Shown here one piece after another: positions 1-8,310 of a DNA stretch of 51,193 bases (the stretch's first letter is position 1; each line of letters begins with the position of its first letter). The notes under the pieces are model-generated. The model had not been told where the DNA came from and ran no database searches. It saw only the letters and a program-made list of their open reading frames with translations. Both the position numbers and the translations under genes were made by a program. This DNA is from Mycobacterium colombiense (lineage in GTDB: Bacteria; Actinomycetota; Actinomycetes; Mycobacteriales; Mycobacteriaceae), in contig NZ_LZKI01000182.1 in the NCBI RefSeq assembly GCF_001672755.1, forward strand, positions 1-51,193, given 5' to 3'.

Positions 1-331
1 CGCGCAGCTGGCTTATTGGGAGCAGGAGCTGGCCGGGATGCCCGAGCGGCTGGCGTTGCCCACCGATCGGCCCTACCCGACGGTGGCCGATCAGCGCGGC
101 GCCAGTGTGGCCGTGGAGTGGCCGGCCGAGCTGCAGCAGCGGGTGCGCAGCGTGGCCCGTGAGCACAACGCGACCAGCTTCATGGTGATGCAGGCCGCCT
201 TGGCGGTGTTGTTGGCCAAGCTCAGCGCCAATTCTGATGTGGCGGTGGGGTTCCCGATCGCCGGGCGCGGTGATCCCGCACTCGATGAACTGGTGGGCTT
301 CTTCGTCAATACCTTGGTGCTGCGCGCCGAT
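1..331 (+). pseudogene. Inverted NRPS condensation-domain fragment
   Basis: Read on the plus strand, this is the second half of an NRPS condensation domain. It begins AQLAYWEQELAG, runs through LPTDRPYP, and ends in the C5-type motif GFFVNTLVLRAD. It has no start of its own and enters from outside the window. The minus-strand NRPS beside it stops being a condensation domain just where this piece begins: its last sensible residues are SPIGAQ, which normally precede LAYWEQ. The 12-bp end CTGCGCGCCGAT is the reverse complement of ATCGGCGCGCAG, and the window opens with the last seven bases of that sequence. I infer that this segment is the missing continuation of the neighbouring domain, flipped between short inverted repeats. 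A real inversion, an invertible segment and an assembly fold-back are all possible. Confidence 0.75.
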
Positions 332-3300
332 CGGGCTCTCGGGATCGGCCAGATCGCCGAGCTGCGCACGCTGCCACAGCGTGTAATCGATGTACTGCAC
401 CGCCAATGGCGCCCAGTCCGGGGCCTGCCCCGCACACCGGCTGGCATAAGCCACCCCCAGATCGGCCACCAGGGGGGTGACCGACAAGCCGTCGGCGGCA
501 ATGTGGTGCACCGCGGCCACCAGCACATGCTCGTCGTCGGCGACGCGGAAAAGCGTTGCCCGCAACGGGATTTCGGTGGCTAAATCAAACGGGTGACGCA
601 CCGTGGGATCGATGGCCTCCTCTAGCCGGCCTGCCGACCAGCCGGTGGCGTCGACGACCTGCCAGCCCAAGTCGGCTCGCTCGGGGGACACCACCAGCTG
701 CCGGGCGATCCCGTCGGGGGCGACGAACAAGGTGCGCAGGCTCTCGTGGCGAGCCACCACATCGGCCAACGCCCTACCCAGCGCGTCGGCATCAAGGCGC
801 CCGCTGAACCGCAACGCCACCGCCATGTTGTAAACCGGTGAGGGCCCCTGCAACTGATCAATGAACCACAACCGCTGCTGGGCAAACGACAACGGCACCA
901 CCGCCGGCCGCTCCACGGCCACCAACGGCTCCAACCCACCCCCATCGATACCGATGCGGGGCGCCAACTGGGCCACCGTGGGCGCCTCGAACACCGTGCG
1001 CACCGCCAGGTGAGTATCCAGGCCGGCGTTGACCGCGGCGACCAGGCGCATCGCGGACAGCGAATCCCCACCCAAATCGAAGAACGAATCATCGACACCG
1101 ACCCGCTCGAGGCCGAGTACCTGGGCGTAGATACCGGCCAGGATCTCCTCGGTGTGGTTGGAAGGAGCACGGTATTGGCCGGCGTGCTTCTGGTACTCCG
1201 GTGCGGGCAGGGCTCGGGTGTCAAGTTTGCCGCTGACCGTCAACGGCAGCGCGTCGAGGACCACCACCGCGGCCGGAACCATATATTCCGGCAGCCGCTC
1301 GGCCAGCTGGAGGCGTAGCTCGGCCGGCTCGGCGGTCCCGGTGACGTACGCCACCAGTCGCTTGTCGCCGGGACGGTCCTCACGGGCGATCACCGCCGCC
1401 TGATCCACCCCATCGAGTGCGGCCAGCGCCGCGCGGATTTCCCCGAGTTCGATGCGATAGCCGCGGACCTTGACCTGCTCATCGGCACGGCCCAGATATT
1501 GCAGCTGCCCATCAGCGCCCCAGCGCACCAGATCCCCGGTGCGATACATCCGCGCCCCGGGCCTCCCGAATGGGCAGGCCGTAAACCGCGACCCGGTCAA
1601 TCCAGGCCGGCCCACATACCCACACGCCACGCCGCGACCGGCCACATACAACTCACCGACCACCCCAGCCGGTACCGGCCGCAACCACTCATCGAGCACG
1701 AATAGCGCCGCAGTCGGCACCGGCGCACCGATCGGCGGTGTCCCCGATCCCGCCGCCAATGCACTCATTGACGCATATACCGTGGCCTCGGTCGGGCCAT
1801 AGGCGTTGATCACCACCCGCCCCGGCGCCCACCGATCCACCATCTCGGCCGGACATGCCTCACCGCCGAGCAATAGCGCCACCGACTCCAGCCCTTCCGG
1901 CGACAACGTCCCCACCGCAGAAGGAGTCTGGGTCAACACATTTACCCGTTCACCGACCAGCAGGGCGTGGAAATCATCCGGGGAGCCGACCACCTCGTCG
2001 GGCACGACCACCAGCCGGCTGCCACCAAGCAGCGCGGCCCAGATCTCCCACACCGAGAAATCGAACGCATAAGAGTGACACTGCGTCCACACCTGCGCCG
2101 CCGGCAGATCTGAAGGCTGTGAGTCCGCCAAATGGGTCAGGTTATGGTGGGTGACCGCCACCCCCTTGGGCACCCCGGTAGTGCCCGAGGTGTAAATGAG
2201 ATAAGCAATGTCGTCAGGGGTCGGCACCGAGAACGCTGTGCTGGGTTGCGCTTCCACAGCCTTGTCGTTGATATCGATGACCATCACGTCATGCCCGTCC
2301 AGCCGGGAGCGCAGCTCCGCGGTGGTGATCACGGCCGTCGGCGCGGCATCGGCCATCATGAAACCGATCCGTGCCGCCGGCAGCGCCGGGTCGATCGCCA
2401 GGTAAGCCGACCCCGCCTTCAGTACCGCCAGCATCGCGACGATGGCCGTGGATGACCGGTCCAACAACAACGCCACCCGTTGCCCCGCACCCACCCCATG
2501 GCCGATCAGCAAGTGCGCCAACCGGTTAGCCGCTTCCTCGAGTTCCCGATAGGTCATCGAGCGGCCCTCGAAAGTCACCGCCACAGCCTCTGGGGCGCGG
2601 GCCACCTGCTCAGCGAACAGCACCGGGACCGACACCGGCGGCGGAGCGGGCTCGGTCAACACCGACCGATTACCCCACCCATCCAGCCGGGCGCGCTCAC
2701 CGGCATCCAGCACATGTACCGACGACAATGACCGCGTTGGATCAGCGGCCATCGCCACCAACAGCCGCTGCAACCGCCCCGCTAAATCCGAGACGTCAAA
2801 ACTCGAAAAAGGCTGCCCGGCGCCGGCCGTGCTGAAAAGCTGCTCATCACCGAATCCGTAGAACAACAGCCCAAAGTGACCTATTGGGCCAAAAGTCGTA
2901 TAGGTCGCTGTTGCCGGAACACCGCCGAGATCCAGGGTCAGTCTGGCAGGCACGAAATTCAGCACTACGCGATTTGCCGCCCGCCCGAGGCCGCGAACAT
3001 CACCGTCGCCCTCAAGAAGGTGCACCGGAAACCGCTGATGTTTCACCGCTTCTCGTATTCGTGTGTCAACGTGTTTACAGAAGTCGGCTACCAAGGCTTC
3101 CGGCTTGGTCGTCAAGACCAGCGGTACCACCCCGGCCACCATCCCGGGAAGCAGCTTTGACGTTGGACCTACTCGCCTGCTGACCGGGAAGTTGAATACC
3201 ACCTCTGAACCGTCAGCGTCGAACGCACCCACCAAAAGTGCGCACGCTGCGGTGAGGACCGATGATCGACGGATACCCAACCTCTTGGATAGTTCTTTGA

Positions 3301-4042
3301 TTCGGCCGAGGACGCATGGATCCAATTGAACCGGCGCCGACGGCCAATACGAATCCGGCTCGCTCGGGGCTTGAGGCAACCGATAATCCGGTCCGTTTTG
3401 CTGGGGAAGGTTTTCGCTCCAATAGGCCTGATCTTCCAAATAATCGCTGGACGCTTCGTACTCTGTCTCGCAGTCAACCAAGTCCTGTAACGAGCCAAAA
3501 AATGCAGGTGGGATCGGCGCGCCGGTAACAATTGCAGAGTAAATAGTTGCAATCCGACGACCTACCAGGGCAATGCCGGTTCCGTCTATGATTATGTGGT
3601 GGCTGCATACGAACCAGTAATATTCGTCCGGCCGTGTCTGGAATAGCGCAAATTTGAACAGCGGGCCGCTGAACGGCATCGGCGTGCGTTGGATCGATGA
3701 CGCTAGTTCGTGGGCTTCCTGCACGGCATGGTCCGAGCCCCTGAGGTCATAGAAGGCCAGCTCTACATCCGGGTAGTCGATCGCCCGCTGGAAAACCTGG
3801 CCATCCACCTCGAAGAAGGCGGCCCTGCCCGGTTCGTCCTCCCCCACCGCCCGGCGGATGGCCCACTCGAGGGCCTCACGGTCTACCGCGCCCTCGATTC
3901 GCACGAAGAGGCCAAGCTGCCACTCCGTACCGAGCTGACCCGTTTCCTGCGAAAGCCAAATGTCTAACTGCCCGTGCGTCAGCGGGTATCCCCAGTCGTC
4001 GCGATCCGTCGGCTGCCCGCACGGCTCATATATCAAAACCAC
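320..4042 (-). CDS. Nonribosomal peptide synthetase, first module, broken at its 3' end
   Basis: This is a multidomain peptide synthetase in a single reading frame, translated by hand. Domains in order: a starter condensation domain (HHIIIDG near residue 148); an adenylation domain (YTSGTTG near 615, NAYGPTEATV near 750, YRTGDLV, then LTVSGK near 935); a peptidyl carrier with the phosphopantetheine serine in LGGDS near 993; and a second condensation domain with HHIAADG near 1180. The specificity pocket reads by hand as D-F-W-T-L-G-A-V-Y plus the usual lysine, which I cannot match to a substrate. A condensation domain in first position suggests acylation of the first residue, so a lipopeptide is possible. 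The GTG start overlaps the mbtH stop by 17 bp and the same start is conserved in the second copy at 7436. After residue ~1240 the frame runs, still open, into inverted sequence, so the product as assembled is defective. Base composition in the starter domain looks lower in GC than in the adenylation domain. Confidence 0.88.
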
Positions 4043-4253
4043 GGCCCGCCACCCTCTCGCGCAAACTCTTCGGACGTATATCGGCCCAGTTCTGTTCGAT
4101 GTACTCGAGGCACGCAGCGCGATCCGCTTCGCCGTAAGCCATCTGCCAGCCGGCTGGAATCTCGGCGAACGCCGGCCACAGGCTGTGCTGCTCTTCGTCG
4201 TTGATCAAGACGCAAAAGCTGCCACTGTCATCCTCAAAAGGATTGATACTCAT
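4026..4253 (-). CDS. MbtH-like NRPS chaperone (copy 1)
   Basis: A 75-residue MbtH-family protein. These small proteins bind NRPS adenylation domains and are often needed for their solubility and activity. The family pattern is clear: NPFEDDSGSF at the N-terminus, then NDEEQHSLWPAFAEIPAGW with the conserved tryptophans, and a C-terminal WADIRPKSL block. Length is typical. A strong GGAGG ribosome site lies 4 nt before the ATG. The gene overlaps the start of the NRPS, so the two are probably translationally coupled. It is close to identical over most of its length with copy 2 at 7420-7647. No siderophore genes are nearby, so it should not be called mbtH of the mycobactin pathway. Confidence 0.95.
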   Translation of the reverse strand: MSINPFEDDSGSFCVLINDEEQHSLWPAFAEIPAGWQMAYGEADRAACLEYIEQNWADIRPKSLRERVAGRGFDI

Positions 4254-4550
4254 CAGTCCTCCAAATCCTTTTCGGCATGGGTCGAACAGTTCGCTGCACT
4301 AGCTATTTCGACCAGTTACCCCCGGGGGGTTTGGGCCGGCAACGGTCCCGCCCGTTGCATGATCCAGAGCGTTGTGGGTTTCAAACCCTTTGTCTGGCTT
4401 ATCAAGCCGGGTAGCGTAGTCAGGATCTGCACATCGAGTGGTAGACGCAAACCGACAGAGTGGCTTGCGTAGTGACAGGCAACAATCACCGAAGATACGC
4501 GTGCTGGCGCGGATTACATTCTGCAACAGCGTGTTTCGTCGAGAGTGCCG
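4254..4550 (-). promoter_or_regulatory. Upstream region of mbtH copy 1, conserved with copy 2
   Basis: This intergenic DNA aligns by eye with the region before mbtH copy 2 (about 7648-7935), including CTTATCAAG, GTAGCGTAGTCAGGA and CCGACAGAGTGG, and further out a block around CTGCAACAGCGTGTTTCG. Such conservation outside coding sequence suggests a shared promoter and leader. I do not see an unambiguous -35/-10 pair. The rest of the gap up to the MFS gene stop (4551-4795) shows no supported gene. Confidence 0.5.
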
Positions 4551-4795
4551 ACGTTGGCCGTTACGCAGGGGCTCGGACCTCGGCCGCGACGACCATGAGG
4601 GCCGTTGCCGGACACCCCGTACGTCGGGCTGAACTCGTCATTTGCCTTGGGCCTGCTTCACCTTGAAGTAGGTGGATGAGGCGGTGGCGCCTGCTTTTTG
4701 ACGCCGAGCTTCGCCAAGATCCGGTGGGCGTCGCACACCCTACGGGCCAAGGCAAGCAGTCCGGTCCGTGCTCTGTAGACGTAGCCGGCTACGCG

Positions 4796-6301
4796 CTACA
4801 GCTCCCCGGCGTCGATGGCTTTCTTCACCTCCTGCGCGTGGGCCACCTGCTCGGCGGTGTACCCGATCAGCAGCGCCACCCCGCCAAGCAGCACGACCAC
4901 CCCAGCCAGCCACAGCATTCCATAGGTATAGCCGCTGTCCAGCGCATGCAACTGGGCGGCGTTCATGGAGTTCACCGGACCGAGGGTGCCGCCCAGGGAT
5001 AGCGTGCGCGACATGATGGCAACCTGGACGACGACCAAAACCAGCGGTCCGCCCAAGGTCTGCAGCATCACTGAAATCGCCGATGTGGGCCCGATGCGGT
5101 CGAACCCGACGCTGGCGATCACCGATAGCGTCAGCGGGACGAAGATCGCGCCGATACCCATAGCGCCAACGATCAGCGGCAAAACAAGATTCGGGAAGTA
5201 CGGCATGCCGCGGTTGAAGGTCGAGCCGTACAGCGTCGCGCCCAAAATCAAGCTGGCGCTGAGGATCACCACCACTCGCGGCGGAAACCACATCATCAGC
5301 TTCGACGCCAGGCCCACCCCGATGGCCACCGCGATACCGAACGGGATGAAGGCAACGCCAGCGTGCAGCGGACTGTAGCCCATGATGGTCTGCACGTACA
5401 GGCCGACGAGCACCGTCAGGGTGAAAAACACTCCGCCGGCAAGGAATGTAGCCGCGAACGCGGCCAGCCGGTTGCGGTCGAAGAATAGGTTGAAGGGCAC
5501 GATCGGGTTTTCGGCGGTGCGCTCCACCACGACGAACGCCACAAAACCGGCTAGAGCCACCAAGGCTGAACCGATCGTGGTGGCCGATCGCCACCCCACC
5601 TCCGGGCCCATCGAGAGACCGAACACGGCGGCGGTACAGCTCAACGTGGCCAGTACAGCCCCGGTGGCGTCGAGCTTCATCCGCTCCTTCTGCGTTTCCT
5701 GCCGCGTGATGACGGCCAGGTAGATAACCGCCAGCCCGATCGGTACGTTCACCAAAAACGCCAACCGCCAAGACACGTCGGTGAGCGCCCCGCCCACCAC
5801 CAGGCCCAGCACCCCGCCGAGGCCGGTCATCGCGCCGAGCACCGCAGTCGCCGCATTGCGTGTCGACCCCTTCGGGAACGTGGTCGCTATTAACGCCAAA
5901 TTGGTCGGTGCGATGATTGCGGCGGCCGCGCCGTGCAGCAGCCGTGCCGCTATCAGTGTGCTTCCGTCCCAGGCGATGCCGCACAACGTCGAGGCGAAAG
6001 TGAACAGCGCGACTCCGACGATGAAAGCGCGCTTGCGGCCGACGGTGTCACCCAGTCGGCCACCCAGCAGCATCAGGCCGCCAAAGGTCAGCATGTAGGC
6101 GGTGATCACCCAGCTCCGCGCGGCATCCGACAGGCCCAGCTCGTTCTGGATCCTGGGAAGCGCGAAGATCGCGACAGGGCCGTCCATCGCCACCATCAGC
6201 TGCATGCCGCCGATCGCGACGATTACGGCGAACCGGCGAGACCGCAGGAAAGCGGGAACGTATCTCTTCGTATGGTGGAGCGTGGTCGGTTCGGTAGACA
6301 T
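4796..6301 (-). CDS. MFS drug/metabolite exporter, DHA2 (EmrB/QacA) type
   Basis: A polytopic membrane protein of about 500 residues, consistent with the 14-helix DHA2 proton antiporter family. Visible are the loop 2-3 motif GGRLGDTVGRKR near residue 80, the helix 5 antiporter pattern TGLGGVLGLVVGG near 160, and repeated hydrophobic stretches to the end. ATG is preferred; a TTG two codons upstream is possible. It follows the beta-hydroxylase gene by about 10 bp and so is likely in the same transcript. Beside NRPS genes it probably exports the peptide product or gives self-resistance; substrate is inferred from context only. Confidence 0.9.
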   Translation of the reverse strand: MSTEPTTLHHTKRYVPAFLRSRRFAVIVAIGGMQLMVAMDGPVAIFALPRIQNELGLSDAARSWVITAYMLTFGGLMLLGGRLGDTVGRKRAFIVGVALFTFASTLCGIAWDGSTLIAARLLHGAAAAIIAPTNLALIATTFPKGSTRNAATAVLGAMTGLGGVLGLVVGGALTDVSWRLAFLVNVPIGLAVIYLAVITRQETQKERMKLDATGAVLATLSCTAAVFGLSMGPEVGWRSATTIGSALVALAGFVAFVVVERTAENPIVPFNLFFDRNRLAAFAATFLAGGVFFTLTVLVGLYVQTIMGYSPLHAGVAFIPFGIAVAIGVGLASKLMMWFPPRVVVILSASLILGATLYGSTFNRGMPYFPNLVLPLIVGAMGIGAIFVPLTLSVIASVGFDRIGPTSAISVMLQTLGGPLVLVVVQVAIMSRTLSLGGTLGPVNSMNAAQLHALDSGYTYGMLWLAGVVVLLGGVALLIGYTAEQVAHAQEVKKAIDAGEL

Positions 6302-6311
6302 CTTCAAACCG

Positions 6312-7133
6312 CTACTTCGCTGCGGCGCCCTGATTGACGAGGGCCTCGAAACGCTTTTCCCAGCGAAGATAGTTACCGGCGAGGCCGGTGAGAGGCACGA
6401 AGGGCATCGCGATCACCGACGTGAACACCGCGTTCACGACATTCGCCGGGAAGCGCATCGGCCGCATGATGTCGACAAAAAGGATCACCCGTACCCCGTC
6501 GGTCCGGTTCCACGCCTCGTGCTCGAAGGTGTCATCGAAGATCATCACCTTGCCCTCCTGCCAATGACGGGTCTGCGAACCCACTCGGATGGCACACATC
6601 TCGGCCGGCTCGGGAATGAGCAGCCCGAGATGGAGGCGGAGCACGCCCTTCCAGGGACCACGATGCGGCGGCAGGTGCTTGCCGGGCGCGAGGATGGAAA
6701 AGAACGCGGTCTTCATGCCCGGCATCTGCTTGAGGAGCTTGGTTGTTTCCGGACAGCGGCGGCAATTCCCCCGCGCCTTAAGACCGTAGGCGTAGAAGAA
6801 GAAAGTCTTCCAGCCGTCGTCCTGGGTGAGCGCCTTCTGGGCCGGCTGGAGTTCCTGGAAGGCAGGAATGTCCGCCGCATAGGGCAGAAGCGCATCGAGC
6901 TCCGCGCGGACCTTGCGCCAATCAGCCTCGATCGCCCCAACCCAGGGAAAGTCCTTCGGATCGAAAAACTCTTGGTCACCGTACGTCGAGGCGCGTCCAA
7001 TGAAGTTTTCAAACCGGAAGAACATGTTTTGTAAGAATTGGAAGAGCCAGATGCGCGTTCGCAACAAGAATCCTTGCGGCTGCGTGTCGCTCACCACAAC
7101 GTTACCCATCAAATCGTGCTCGATTCTTTCCAT
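6312..7133 (-). CDS. Aspartyl/asparaginyl beta-hydroxylase-family dioxygenase
   Basis: A 273-residue protein resembling the Fe(II)/2-oxoglutarate family that includes aspartyl/asparaginyl beta-hydroxylases and the lipid A hydroxylase LpxO. The core is visible: FFSILAPGKHLPPHRGPWKG, then RLHLGL, then MIFDDTFEHEAWN, which supply candidate metal-binding histidines and the aspartate. In NRPS clusters such enzymes can hydroxylate Asp or other residues (SyrP type); an acyl-chain or lipid substrate is equally possible. AGAGAGG lies upstream of the ATG. It starts just after the truncated NRPS copy and is followed by the exporter. The 5' part is visibly poorer in GC than neighbouring genes, suggesting separate acquisition. 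Function beyond the family is inference. Confidence 0.82.
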   Translation of the reverse strand: MERIEHDLMGNVVVSDTQPQGFLLRTRIWLFQFLQNMFFRFENFIGRASTYGDQEFFDPKDFPWVGAIEADWRKVRAELDALLPYAADIPAFQELQPAQKALTQDDGWKTFFFYAYGLKARGNCRRCPETTKLLKQMPGMKTAFFSILAPGKHLPPHRGPWKGVLRLHLGLLIPEPAEMCAIRVGSQTRHWQEGKVMIFDDTFEHEAWNRTDGVRVILFVDIMRPMRFPANVVNAVFTSVIAMPFVPLTGLAGNYLRWEKRFEALVNQGAAAK

Positions 7134-7148
7134 GGACCCCAGCCTCTC

Positions 7149-7436
7149 TCAGTGTGATGTCAATCTTGTCCACATCGCCCGTTGGAAGACCTGGCCATCC
7201 GCCTCGAAGATGGCGGCCCTGCCCCGTTCGGCCTCCCGGACCGCCCGGTGGATCGCCCACTCGAGGGCATCACGGTCTACCGCGCCCTCGATTTTGACGA
7301 ATTGGCCTAGCTGCCATTGCCTATCGGACTGGCCCGATTCCTGTGCAAGCCAAGTGTCTAGCTGCCCGCGCGTCAGCGGATATGCCTGGCCGTCGGGTTC
7401 CGTCGGCCGCCCGCACGGTTCAACTATCAAAACCAC
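7149..7436 (-). pseudogene. Truncated NRPS start (second copy)
   Basis: This reading frame begins at the same GTG relative to mbtH as the intact NRPS. For about 85 codons it encodes the same starter condensation N-terminus (YPLTRGQLDTWLAQESGQ, then FVKIEGAVDRDALEWAIHRA, then GQVFQRA). Similarity to copy 1 stops at GGGCGAT; about ten unrelated codons and a stop follow. The HHxxxDG motif and all other domains are missing, so it cannot act as a synthetase. It is the scar of a deletion or recombination that put the hydroxylase gene directly behind a duplicated mbtH promoter region. Confidence 0.85.
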
Positions 7437-7647
7437 GGCTTGCCAGCCTCTCGCGCAGACTCTTCGGACGTATGTCAGCCCAGTTCTGCTCGATGTACTC
7501 CAGACACGCAGCGCGATCGGCTTCCCCGTAGACCGTCTGCCAGCCGGCTGGAATCTCGGCGAAGGCCGGCCAGAGGCTGTGCTGCTCTTCGTCGTTGACC
7601 AGGACAAAAAAGCTGCCATTGTCGTCGTCGAACGGGTTGGTACTCAC
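7420..7647 (-). CDS. MbtH-like NRPS chaperone (copy 2)
   Basis: A 75-residue MbtH-family protein differing from copy 1 at only a handful of positions, mostly near the N-terminus (NPFDDDNGSFFVLV). All family hallmarks are kept, including SLWPAFAEIPAGW and ADIRPKSL. The start is GTG, with GGAGG 4 nt upstream in the same arrangement as copy 1. Its own synthetase is reduced to a stub, so if expressed it could serve the other NRPS or merely lead the operon for the hydroxylase and exporter. Intact coding suggests recent duplication or continuing selection. Confidence 0.93.
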   Translation of the reverse strand: MSTNPFDDDNGSFFVLVNDEEQHSLWPAFAEIPAGWQTVYGEADRAACLEYIEQNWADIRPKSLRERLASRGFDS

Positions 7648-7935
7648 CAGTCCTCCAAATTTTGCTTTGACATGAGCCGAACAGTTGAGTGCACTAGCTG
7701 GTGCTGGCCGGGCGCCCGAACGCGGTCTCGACGAAGTGCATGACCCAGAGCGTCGTGGGTTTCAATCCTGTTGTCAGGCTTATCAAGTCGGTAGCGTAGT
7801 CAGGACCCCCACATAGAGTGGTAGGCGCAAGCCGACAGAGTGGTGGCTCTGCGGAGACAGGAAATTGCACAACCGAAAATTAGCCTATTGCCCTGAATTA
7901 CCTTGTGCAACAGGGATTTTCGTTGCCGCTGCCGG
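7648..7935 (-). promoter_or_regulatory. Upstream region of mbtH copy 2, duplicated
   Basis: Paralogous to the region before mbtH copy 1; the match extends at least through TTGTGCAACAGGGATTTTCG at its far end. A related string, TGTGCAGGAGGGATTTTCG, recurs once more at 8191-8209. These are candidate operator elements for the adjacent LuxR-type regulators, but no symmetrical site is convincing. The remaining gap to the regulator stop (7936-8310) contains only short frames that I do not support as genes. Confidence 0.45.
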
Positions 7936-8310
7936 CTTCCTCTCTTACGTAGTGCCGCAACGCCGCCCGAGGTGGCCGTGGGGTCCGTGCTGAACACTCG
8001 CGCGGCGTGGGCTCCTTCTATGTCCTGGCGCGTTCCAGATGGGTACCCGGCTGCTGGTTTTCGATGGACATGAGCCATCGCGGAACGTCGGTCATGACGT
8101 ACCGATGTCGCCGTCTCCTGTTCCTGGACGAATCCGGACTTAGCAGCTGGACACGCTGGTCGCGCGGCACAAGCCCACCTGCTATTTCCCTGTGCAGGAG
8201 GGATTTTCGGTTTTCAGTTGGCTGCGACTCTCAGAGGCGCAGGCGGACCACGGGCCGGCGGCGCAGCTCCCGACCGGCCGCCCTACCCGATGCCCGGACA
8301 ACCTGTTGCT

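Noticed and set aside
7149..7619. Extended version of the truncated NRPS frame starting inside mbtH copy 2
   Set aside because: The upstream codons are out of frame over mbtH; the conserved GTG at 7436 is the real start position.
4026..7647. Part of the mycobactin locus, because of mbtH
   Set aside because: No salicylate, lysine hydroxylase or other mbt genes are present; MbtH proteins accompany many NRPS systems.
8218..8310. Possible condensation-domain remnant on the plus strand (CTCCCGACCGGCCGCCCTAC resembles the LPTDRPYP region)
   Set aside because: Match is under 40 bp and needs a gap; it could be chance in GC-rich DNA.
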